The position numbers and the translations under genes were made by a program. A stretch of 64,000 nucleotides of DNA, taken from the NCBI GenBank assembly GCA_013360945.1, contig JABWAQ010000022.1:1-64000 (forward strand), in the 5' to 3' direction. Source of the DNA: Candidatus Brocadia sp. Its GTDB lineage: Bacteria; Planctomycetota; Brocadiia; Brocadiales; Brocadiaceae. Numbering within the stretch: the first letter of the stretch is position 1; every line of letters starts with the position of its first letter. Of this stretch, positions 25,861 to 33,121 are shown one piece after another. The notes beneath the pieces were generated by a model. It was not told where the DNA came from. It searched no databases and worked only from the letters and a program-made list of their open reading frames with translations.

Positions 25861-27555
25861 ATGGTAATTCAAGAAAAAGATCATACACATGTTTCAATCC
25901 TGGTTGTTGGCGCAGGACCCGGAGGCCTGGCGGCCGCAATTGCTGCCAAAAGCGCAAATAAAGATGCTGACGTCGTGGTCCTGGAAAAAGCAGAGGCATT
26001 GGGCAATCATAACCTGTCCGGTGCAGTTCTGGAGATGACATCGTTAAAGCGTTTGCTTGATGAAGCCAGCTCTGATTGGCAATGCAAAGAGGGGGCTTCT
26101 CATATATTGGGAAGAGAGGTAAAAGATGATGACATGTGTTTTCTCTTAGGAAAAAAGTTTGCCATTAACATTACACCGTTGATCAAATTGGGTAAAACGT
26201 TGGGATTGCCGTTCGGTGAAATGGATAATAGCGGTAATTACATCGTTTCAATATGCAAGTTGACAAAGTTCCTTGGTGAAGTTGCCCTTTCACTGGGTAT
26301 CGAGGTTTATACCGGTTTTGGTGTGAAGGAGATTTTATATGATCAGACAAAGAAAGAAGCTTGCGGAGTTAAACTCGTCGATCAGGGTCTTGATAAAAAG
26401 GGACGTCCGCAACCCAATTACCTGAAAGGAGAAACGATTACTGCAGACATTATCATCCTTGCCGAAGGGACGGATGGTCTTGTTACCGAGGATTTTGTTA
26501 CAAAGACCGGTCTAAAACGCCGGGTCAATCAGGTATTTTCAGTTGGCGTCAAAGAGGTTATCCGGGTTAGTAAAGAGTGCTATGAATCATTCGGTAATAA
26601 CCGGGCGATTCATACGCTCGGTTATCCATTGTGGTTTCCCATATTTGGCCCGGGAATCTTTGGAGGTGGGTTTGCGTATAGCTACGGCGATAACCAGATT
26701 GCCGTTGGCATCATTGCGGGCGCTGATTGGAAGTATTGTAATTTTAACCCACAGAAGGCCCTGGAAGATTTCAAACATCATGCGTTTATACAACCGTTCA
26801 TTGAAGGCGGCGAAATAATCGAAGCAGGCGCAAAGATGATTCCTGAAGGTGGCTATTATGCAGTACCCCGTTATATGCAATCAGGCGCCAATGGTAAGAC
26901 AACGAGCACCGTCGGTTACAAGAATGTGATAATAGTCGGTGACAGCGCTGGTTTTGTAAATATGCACAAGATCAAGGGTCTTCACAATGCCATTGAATCC
27001 GGATCGCTCGCTGGCAAGGCATCGATCCAGTGTCTTAAGGATCCTGACAACGCTGCTGAAGTCTATACTTCTCTGTTAGAACACAATTCCGTTCTGGGTG
27101 AGATGAAGCCGGCCAGAAATTTTCGTGCAATAATTGCAAAATTCGGATCGACATTGGGTTTCACACTCTCGATTATCGGCAAGTGCTTGCCAAAATTTTC
27201 ACTTGAGAAAGACTACGAGGCGATGACTTCCGCCAGGTTTAAATATGATCTCCCAGTCAAGTTTGACAAAGCGACTTTTGTCGCACTGGCAGGAACAAAA
27301 CACCGGGAGGACCAACCTTCACATCTCAGTATTTTAGACCAAAATTTTTGCATGAATAAATGCGACCCTCTTTTTGACCGGGCATGCATTACATTTTGTC
27401 CCGCCGGTGTCTATGAGCAGGTAGGGAATAATACCCTTCCGGCAAATCCCTCCAATTGCATCCACTGTAAGACCTGCCAGAGAAAGTGTCCGTTTGACAA
27501 TATCAGATGGACTGTGCCGGAAGGTGGTGGAGGCCCCCGATACAAACAGATGTAG
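25861..27555 (+). CDS. Electron-transfer flavoprotein:quinone oxidoreductase
   Basis: This 564-residue enzyme passes electrons from reduced ETF to membrane quinone. It begins with an FAD-binding ILVVGAGPGGLAAAIAA motif, has the family segments NHNLSGAVLE and VIIVGDSAGFVN, and ends with a 4Fe-4S domain (CIHCKTCQRKCPF) like FixX, with another cysteine-containing stretch FCPAGVYE before it. FixC and FixX are thus one chain, as in the mitochondrial-type enzyme. Its partner ETF lies immediately upstream, beyond a repeat. No clear ribosome site precedes the ATG. Confidence 0.94.
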   Translation: MVIQEKDHTHVSILVVGAGPGGLAAAIAAKSANKDADVVVLEKAEALGNHNLSGAVLEMTSLKRLLDEASSDWQCKEGASHILGREVKDDDMCFLLGKKFAINITPLIKLGKTLGLPFGEMDNSGNYIVSICKLTKFLGEVALSLGIEVYTGFGVKEILYDQTKKEACGVKLVDQGLDKKGRPQPNYLKGETITADIIILAEGTDGLVTEDFVTKTGLKRRVNQVFSVGVKEVIRVSKECYESFGNNRAIHTLGYPLWFPIFGPGIFGGGFAYSYGDNQIAVGIIAGADWKYCNFNPQKALEDFKHHAFIQPFIEGGEIIEAGAKMIPEGGYYAVPRYMQSGANGKTTSTVGYKNVIIVGDSAGFVNMHKIKGLHNAIESGSLAGKASIQCLKDPDNAAEVYTSLLEHNSVLGEMKPARNFRAIIAKFGSTLGFTLSIIGKCLPKFSLEKDYEAMTSARFKYDLPVKFDKATFVALAGTKHREDQPSHLSILDQNFCMNKCDPLFDRACITFCPAGVYEQVGNNTLPANPSNCIHCKTCQRKCPFDNIRWTVPEGGGGPRYKQM

Positions 27556-27574
27556 TCCATTTGTCAGGCATGCG

Positions 27575-28117
27575 CTATGATTTTGATTTTCCGGAAGCCG
27601 CCCTTTCAATTGTTGCGGTAAGGTAATTCGCGGCTTCAACGGCATCGCACCAGCTTTCCAGTTTCACCCACTTGCCCGGCTCAAGATCCTTGTAATGCGT
27701 AAAGAAGTGGACAATCTGGTCGAGGAGTATTGCCGGGAGTTGCCGATACGAGGATATATCTTTGTAAAAGGGGTGGAGTTTGTCGACTGGAACGGCAAGC
27801 ACCTTTTCGTCCTTACCTTCTTCATCACGCATGACCAGCATACCGATGGGCCGGCACCGTATTACGGAACCGGGAATCACCCGAACGGGTGAAATCACCA
27901 GAACGTCTACCGGGTCGCCGTCATCCGCTAAGGTGTGAGGGATAAAACCGTAATTACATGGATAAAACATTGCGGTGTGCAGAAAGCGGTCTACAAAGAT
28001 AGCCCCTGAATCCGGATCGACTTCATACTTCACGGGTTCGCTTCCGAGCGGAATCTCGATAACGACATTAATGTCCCAGGGCGGACTAAACCCGGTCGGA
28101 ATTTTGTCAATATTCAT
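27575..28117 (-). CDS. ppa: Inorganic pyrophosphatase, family I
   Basis: This enzyme hydrolyses pyrophosphate in the cytoplasm. The 180-residue protein has the family I features [22 protein letters not shown] and the metal-binding signature [17 protein letters not shown] precedes the ATG. It is convergent with the ETF-QO gene, 19 bases apart. If the phosphofructokinase at 7634 uses pyrophosphate, this enzyme would compete for it. Confidence 0.95.
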   Translation of the reverse strand: MNIDKIPTGFSPPWDINVVIEIPLGSEPVKYEVDPDSGAIFVDRFLHTAMFYPCNYGFIPHTLADDGDPVDVLVISPVRVIPGSVIRCRPIGMLVMRDEEGKDEKVLAVPVDKLHPFYKDISSYRQLPAILLDQIVHFFTHYKDLEPGKWVKLESWCDAVEAANYLTATIERAASGKSKS

Positions 28118-28136
28118 AATGCACCTTTTATTGTAT

Positions 28137-28230
28137 CAGTTCACCCCCCTCCCCTATCCCCTCCCACCGGGGGCGGGGAAAAACACTTCCTCCCCCTCGA
28201 TGGGGGAGGTCAGGTGGGGGTGCTGAACTG
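28137..28230. repeat. CAGTTCA-bounded GC-rich repeat, copy A
   Basis: CAGTTCA at the left end and TGAACTG at the right end bound a 94-base element made of C-rich then G-rich blocks with an inner CCTCCCCCTCGATGGGGGAGG palindrome-like stretch. A shorter 54-base version occurs at 35559-35612. It lies upstream of ppa. Confidence 0.75.
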
Positions 28231-28344
28231 TTACCTTTTATTTTATCGTAAAAACTAAAAGAAAGTTGTCATCGCAAGGGTGTTGTACACAAGAGGCTCA
28301 CAATTTGTGATTAATAAACTTGATACATAGTCACCATAATCTGA

Positions 28345-28512
28345 CGGGTGGCACGGACAAGCTATGCTTGTCCGTGTTTTTATAATACTGCTTAATGCTT
28401 TGTGCTTGCAGTGGTCAGACTTGTATTGTCTATCTAAATTTCAAAATGGATAATTCGTAAACAATGTCGTGCAAGCTCGACACGGACAAACAGAGTTTGT
28501 CCGTGCCACCCT
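28345..28512. repeat. Inverted pair of REP-like hairpins
   Basis: The left unit is GGGTGGCACGGACAAGC with a perfect 11-bp hairpin at 28352-28376 (loop TAT). The right unit has an 11-bp hairpin at 28481-28505 (loop AGA) and ends GTCCGTGCCACCC, the left end inverted. The left hairpin is followed by TTTTTAT and would act as a plus-strand terminator. A third, degraded copy is at 37672-37695. The rest of the gap 28118-28595 holds nothing else. Confidence 0.75.
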
Positions 28513-28595
28513 GTTATCAAGGTATTCCTGAACCTGCCGGAAACAGGTTTAAGCCATTTGATATTGCAAGGGGTTTCGTTGTTACTTCGTAACAT

Positions 28596-29990
28596 TTACC
28601 ATCCGAACAGCTTTCCGACATCCTCAGCCGTTTCGCGTTTTCGGGCAACGGTGATGACACCGTTTTGCGCTATGATCTTGGCTGGAGAGGAGAGAAGGCA
28701 GTGGTGTGAGGCCAGGGAATCCTGATAAGCGCCCGTATCAAAAAATGCAATGTAGAGCGGTTTGCCATTTTGCTCTAAATCCTCCAGTCTGGGCAATGAA
28801 ATGTAATTGCCGTGCCCCGCATACTTGTCGTCCGAGTCGCATGACGATCCGGCGAGCCAGACGCGTGATAAACGCTCAGCAGTGAGATAATTAACCGGCA
28901 CGACATGCCACTTTTGATGAATTGCCCACGTATCGGGAAGGTCATTTATAAAGCTCCCATCAATAACATACCACCATGAAGCCACAGATTTTGGTATGGG
29001 TTTCTGGGCAATAATCCGGAAGATAGAAATCTGCGCCGGTGCGACAATATGCCTTCCCCACTCTACAATAACATGCGGATGGGGAATTTCATGCCGGTCT
29101 GAGAGATCCTTCAAAATTTTAAGGATCCGCTTAACGACGCTATCGGTAGAATATATCTTGCGCTTAATATAGGGAACTGCAAAACCGCCGCCGAGGTTAA
29201 TGGTGTCAAGCGTGGGGCTCATGGCTTTAAGCTTGATATAAACCTCCATCACTTTTCTTAAAGGAGCAATCATGTCTTCAAGTTTCGTGATCTGCGATCC
29301 AATGTGATAATGGAGTATTTTCAGATTGCGGATACGACCAAGCTCCAGCAGTTCCCGTCTCGTGAAACCGAATCGATCGATACGCTTGTCCCAATGTGAT
29401 TGTACTTTGATCTCCGGGTCAATACGGATGCCAAGTTCCCCCTTATATTCACTCAGATAGTTAAGCTCGTACCGGTCTTCAATTATCGGAACAATATCAA
29501 GCCCCTTCTGTTTCAGCTCATAAATCAAACCAAGATACTTGTTGGTTTTGGGGCCGTTGCAGATCACCTTGATCTGCCGGGAGAACTGCTCCTGCTCCCA
29601 CATGCGTTTGACCAGCCATAGTTCATTAACTGACCCCACCTCGATGTGCGCTCCTTCAGAAACAATGGGTAACACAAACTCCTTGTTCTGATTAACTTTC
29701 ATAGGATAGTGGAAGTAGAATTTTCCGCGGTACTTGTTAAGGCGGCTGTAATATTTGAAGATATCAATAAGTTTGTTCAAACGTTCTTCGATCACAAAAG
29801 GAAAAACGACTTCAAGTGGCGTGCCAAAGCGCTTCACAAGGTCATTGATGTTATACTGGTAATTTCCCTCACGTACGATGAGTTCAGCATTCGGAGAGAC
29901 GTCAAAGTGCTTCGTTGCAACCTCTTCGATACCCAATTTCCACTTTAGTCGTAAGTTACGCCTCTTGGTTTTTGTTTTTACTTTTGCCAT
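28596..29990 (-). CDS. SpeA-like PLP-dependent arginine/amino-acid decarboxylase (short form)
   Basis: This is a fold-III PLP decarboxylase of 464 residues. FHYPMKVNQN carries the PLP lysine (K98) in the context typical of biosynthetic arginine decarboxylase SpeA. HYHIGSQ, LGGGFAVPY and the active-site GSSCDSDD follow in the usual order. SpeA proteins are normally about 630 residues with extra inserted domains; this one lacks roughly 170 residues, so another substrate (for example carboxynorspermidine or lysine) is possible. Agmatine formation for polyamines is the simplest guess. No strong ribosome site precedes the ATG; the first 18 residues are very basic. Confidence 0.75.
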   Translation of the reverse strand: MAKVKTKTKRRNLRLKWKLGIEEVATKHFDVSPNAELIVREGNYQYNINDLVKRFGTPLEVVFPFVIEERLNKLIDIFKYYSRLNKYRGKFYFHYPMKVNQNKEFVLPIVSEGAHIEVGSVNELWLVKRMWEQEQFSRQIKVICNGPKTNKYLGLIYELKQKGLDIVPIIEDRYELNYLSEYKGELGIRIDPEIKVQSHWDKRIDRFGFTRRELLELGRIRNLKILHYHIGSQITKLEDMIAPLRKVMEVYIKLKAMSPTLDTINLGGGFAVPYIKRKIYSTDSVVKRILKILKDLSDRHEIPHPHVIVEWGRHIVAPAQISIFRIIAQKPIPKSVASWWYVIDGSFINDLPDTWAIHQKWHVVPVNYLTAERLSRVWLAGSSCDSDDKYAGHGNYISLPRLEDLEQNGKPLYIAFFDTGAYQDSLASHHCLLSSPAKIIAQNGVITVARKRETAEDVGKLFGW

Positions 29991-30656
29991 GTATGTTAAA
30001 AGAGAGGTGTGTATTTTGGTGAATGATCTTTCCTTTATGCATGACGAGATTAAACCGCGCCCGAGTCAAAGAAGGTAGGCAAAATAGACACATGAGAAAA
30101 AAAATCGGCCTCATTAATTTAACGAAGTAAAGTCGTTTTGTCGTATCGTCAATACAGGACGTGTCCGGGCGCTTAAAGCCGATGCTTCGAAAAAAATCAC
30201 TTTCAAAATGAATGCAAAATTATAAGAATTTTTTCTATGGAAATTTTTTAAAAAAATAACACAAAATCTTAGCAAATGCAAATATATTTTTACATCCTTA
30301 CATGAAAAATAATTTTTCTTGTATAGTTTCATTTTTCATAAATTCTATTGCATTCCATTTTGAAATTTGATTCACTTAAAAGCTAATTCTATTTAATATG
30401 TTTCGCATTTTTTTGTTTACGGAAAGAGCCGTACCGGATGGGTGGGAAAATCGTAAAAACCAGAAATATCACACAAGCCGCACGCGGTGATAAAGACGGC
30501 CAGTGGACAACGGTAGTTACTGCATCTGTATTTATTTTATGACCGTGTTTTATCTGACCGGTAAAAGCCGTTTAAATGGTTTAAACCGATTAGTAGATGC
30601 CTTCCTCATATTTTCAACATGATAAGTCTCCGTTGGTTTTTTGATTTCATCGGCAT
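29991..30656. other. Long gap between divergent genes, with one possible small ORF
   Basis: This 666-base gap lies between the decarboxylase (minus) and argJ (plus). Bases 30200-30420 are extremely AT-rich, as expected for a promoter region, but no single promoter stands out. A 34-codon frame at 30438-30542 (MGGKIVKTRNI...) has plausible composition but no clear ribosome site. Nothing else was recognised. Confidence 0.45.
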
Positions 30657-31907
30657 GTGCATGTTTGGCCTGACAAGACAAGGATACCTTCTAACGTGGA
30701 AGTGATAACGACAGGATGCATCACTGCTCCCAGGGGATTTAAGGCGGGGGCTACCTATTGTGGCATAAAAACCGCAAAAGACAGTCTCGATTTGGGAATC
30801 GTCTTTTCAGAATATCCCGCAACAGGCGCTGCCTTGTTTACCACCAATCAAATCTATGCCGCCCCGGTGAAGCTCAGCAGGGAAATCGTTCAAAAGGGAC
30901 GCGTGCGGGCATTTATTATCAACAGCGGCAACGCCAATGCCTGTACAGGCGAACAGGGTTACAAAGATGCCGAAGAGATGGTGCGGATTACGGCAAAATG
31001 CCTGAATATTCCTGATGATGAAATCCTGGTTGCATCCACAGGAATCATTGGGAGACCGCTCCCTATGGGTAAGATCGCCGCGGGCATTAAGACCGCGGTA
31101 ACATCTCTGGGAAACACCCCGGCACATGGCAATGCCATGGCACGTGCAATCATGACGACGGATACGAAACAAAAGGACATTGCTGTCAGGTTAAAAATAA
31201 ACAATAAGGATGTGACGATAGGCGGGATTACAAAAGGAGCGGGGATGATTGCCCCAAACCTCGCAACCATGCTCTGTTTTCTTACAACGGACGTCTCCAT
31301 GCCTGCGTCACTCCTTGGCGAATGCCTTCGAAACTCCGCAGAAACCTCTTTTAACCGCATCACTATTGACGGTCATATGAGCACCAACGATACCATAGCC
31401 ATTATGGCAAATGGCGCCTCCGGGGTAAATATCCCTTTGGAAAATAATGACCTGCAGGCCTTCCGGCAAGGATTGGATTACGTGACTAACTATCTGGCAA
31501 AGGCTATTGTGATGGATGGTGAAGGCGCCACAAAATTTATACAGATCGATGTGGTTGGCGCAAGGTCACGTCACGATGCAACAAGGATTGCCAGGTCAAT
31601 CGCAGACTCGCCCCTGGTGAAGACGGCGCTTAATGGAGAAGACCCCAACTGGGGACGCATCGTCTCTGCCGCCGGTTATGCAGGTGTGGAACTGGACGAA
31701 TCAAAGACCACTCTCTACATGAACGACATCCTGATCTTTGCCAAAGGCATGCCAACGCAGTGCGACCTCAATACGCTCAGCACCTCTATGAAAGGCAGGG
31801 ATATCAATATCCGACTGGAACTTGGGCTGGGGGAGTATAAGGACACCGTCTGGACGTGCGACCTCTCCCATGAATATGTGACGATCAATGCCGAGTACCA
31901 TACGTAA
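30657..31907 (+). CDS. argJ: Bifunctional ornithine acetyltransferase / N-acetylglutamate synthase
   Basis: ArgJ transfers the acetyl group from N-acetylornithine to glutamate in arginine synthesis. The 416-residue precursor contains the self-cleavage site in KGAGMIAPNLATMLCF, where the chain splits before the threonine of ATM to give alpha and beta subunits, and the conserved INSGNANACTG, STGIIG and EDPNWGRI motifs. The start is uncertain: GTG at 30657 gives 13 residues more than a second GTG at about 30696 that has AAGGA upstream. Arginine could feed the nearby SpeA-like enzyme. Confidence 0.94.
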   Translation: MHVWPDKTRIPSNVEVITTGCITAPRGFKAGATYCGIKTAKDSLDLGIVFSEYPATGAALFTTNQIYAAPVKLSREIVQKGRVRAFIINSGNANACTGEQGYKDAEEMVRITAKCLNIPDDEILVASTGIIGRPLPMGKIAAGIKTAVTSLGNTPAHGNAMARAIMTTDTKQKDIAVRLKINNKDVTIGGITKGAGMIAPNLATMLCFLTTDVSMPASLLGECLRNSAETSFNRITIDGHMSTNDTIAIMANGASGVNIPLENNDLQAFRQGLDYVTNYLAKAIVMDGEGATKFIQIDVVGARSRHDATRIARSIADSPLVKTALNGEDPNWGRIVSAAGYAGVELDESKTTLYMNDILIFAKGMPTQCDLNTLSTSMKGRDINIRLELGLGEYKDTVWTCDLSHEYVTINAEYHT

Positions 31908-31982
31908 ATTTTTTAGCACTTGCCCGATTGACACAGTTTGGTACACATCTCTCGGCCAGTGTCATAAATTTTTGCTGCTTTT

Positions 31983-32031
31983 GTAGTGCGATTTTTAAAT
32001 CGCAGTACAGGCGAGATAAATCTCGCGCTAC
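31983..32031. repeat. Double-hairpin REP-like element beside the transposase
   Basis: Two small hairpins sit side by side: GCGATTT-TT-AAATCGC (31988-32003) and GCGAGAT-AA-ATCTCGC (32011-32026), enclosed by GTAG (31983) and CTAC (32028-32031). A hairpin of the same design lies inside the adjacent transposase gene at 32314-32331. Confidence 0.75.
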
Positions 32032-32062
32032 AGTTCCCTCTGTAACGCAACTTTCAAGTCGC

Positions 32063-32449
32063 TTACGCCATGTTTACACAATAACTCCATTTCCAATCTT
32101 CGGCTTTTGCTACAAAACCTGCTTTAACCGGATTGTTTATAACATACCGAACAACACGTTCTAATTCCTTTCCATCGCGGACAACGTGATCATAGCTTTC
32201 GTGTTGCCAGAATGTACCCGTACGGTGAAGAATTTTATTTGCCTCTCGCGCAGTCGATCCTTTTATTAACCGAAGAATATCAGTCACTCGATACCGTGCA
32301 GTTGTGCTCGTAGTACGAGCTTTAGCTCGTATAGATGAGATATAATCATGCCTGACAGTAAATACAAGGTGCACATGATTAAGCATGATACAGTATGCAA
32401 GCAAATCATATTCTTTTTTATAAGGGGGAATTATAACCCACTGCGTCAA
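32063..32449 (-). pseudogene. REP-associated tyrosine transposase (Y1, IS200-like), 5'-truncated
   Basis: The frame carries the HUH motif in AYCIMLNHVHLVF and the family C-terminus FWQHESYDHVVRD ... RYVINNPVKAGFV, diagnostic of RAYT single-copy transposases, which act on REP hairpins. About 40 N-terminal residues of the family are missing; the frame opens with a TTG and an in-frame stop lies eight codons upstream. A palindrome (TACGAGCT-TT-AGCTCGTA, 32314-32331) inside the gene encodes residues out of place in the family, so a repeat seems to have inserted in frame. It is probably inactive. Confidence 0.75.
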
Positions 32450-32760
32450 GACGGAAAATGTGGGTAAAGATCAGCATTTGTAAGAGGAATTTGGCTGCAG
32501 CAGTACAGTTCTGTGTTTATCAAATTCCCTGTAAGATTTAGAACGATCCTCTATAAAAGGTATGCTATAATGTTATGGCAATGAGAGTTAAGTGTATACC
32601 CTACACAATTACTCAGGTTTTGTTATTGCCTCATATGGGATATTAATTTAAGATTATTTTTAATAAAAAAAAGACTTACGTACATTCATAAGATACACAA
32701 ATGCTTTTTTAATTCTCAATACTGAGGAAGTTTTAAAGGCCTTTTCTGGACAGGTAAAAA
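32450..32760. other. Gap without recognised features
   Basis: These 311 bases between the transposase remnant and the CDGSH gene are AT-rich. No continuation of the transposase N-terminus could be found in any frame, and no promoter is convincing. Confidence 0.4.
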
Positions 32761-33003
32761 ATGAATATGAAGAAACAAATGCCGATGACTATTGAGTTAG
32801 AGCCAGGTACGTATCAGTGGTGTGCGTGTGGGAATACGAAAAACGAACCGTTTTGTGATGGCTCACACAAAGGAACTGATAAAGCGCCACATATGTTTAA
32901 AATCATACTGAAAAGAAAATATCTCATTTGCAACTGCTATCTGACAAAAAATCCGCCATTTTGCGATGGTATATGCCGCCGTGTCAAGATTGATGAAGTA
33001 TGA
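32761..33003 (+). CDS. Double CDGSH iron-sulfur protein with altered second site
   Basis: This 80-residue protein has two CDGSH (mitoNEET-like) modules. The first is complete: C21, C23, C32 and H36 in CACGNTKNEPFCDGSH, ligating a 2Fe-2S cluster. The second has C57, C59 and C68 in CNCYLTKNPPFCDGIC, but the ligand histidine is replaced by C72. If folded, the second cluster would be all-cysteine. CDGSH proteins are small redox or cluster-transfer proteins in the cytoplasm. It stands alone between a repeat region and a convergent nrdJ. Confidence 0.88.
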   Translation: MNMKKQMPMTIELEPGTYQWCACGNTKNEPFCDGSHKGTDKAPHMFKIILKRKYLICNCYLTKNPPFCDGICRRVKIDEV

Positions 33004-33024
33004 AATGGTAATTCACAGGGTAAG

Positions 33025-33105
33025 GTAACTATTCGGCGTACTTTCGCTCATGATCACTACGAGTGAACAAAATGTTGATTCTGTCAGTATTCGCTGAATA
33101 GTTAC
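33025..33105. repeat. Inverted repeat between convergent genes
   Basis: GTAACTATTCGGCG (33025-33038) pairs with CGCTGAATAGTTAC (33092-33105) with one mismatch. A smaller TTCGCTC/GAGTGAA pairing lies inside. It sits between the ends of the CDGSH and nrdJ genes and could act as a two-way transcription boundary, although no U-tract is seen. Confidence 0.6.
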
Positions 33106-33121
33106 TTCAAAAAGCTTAATA

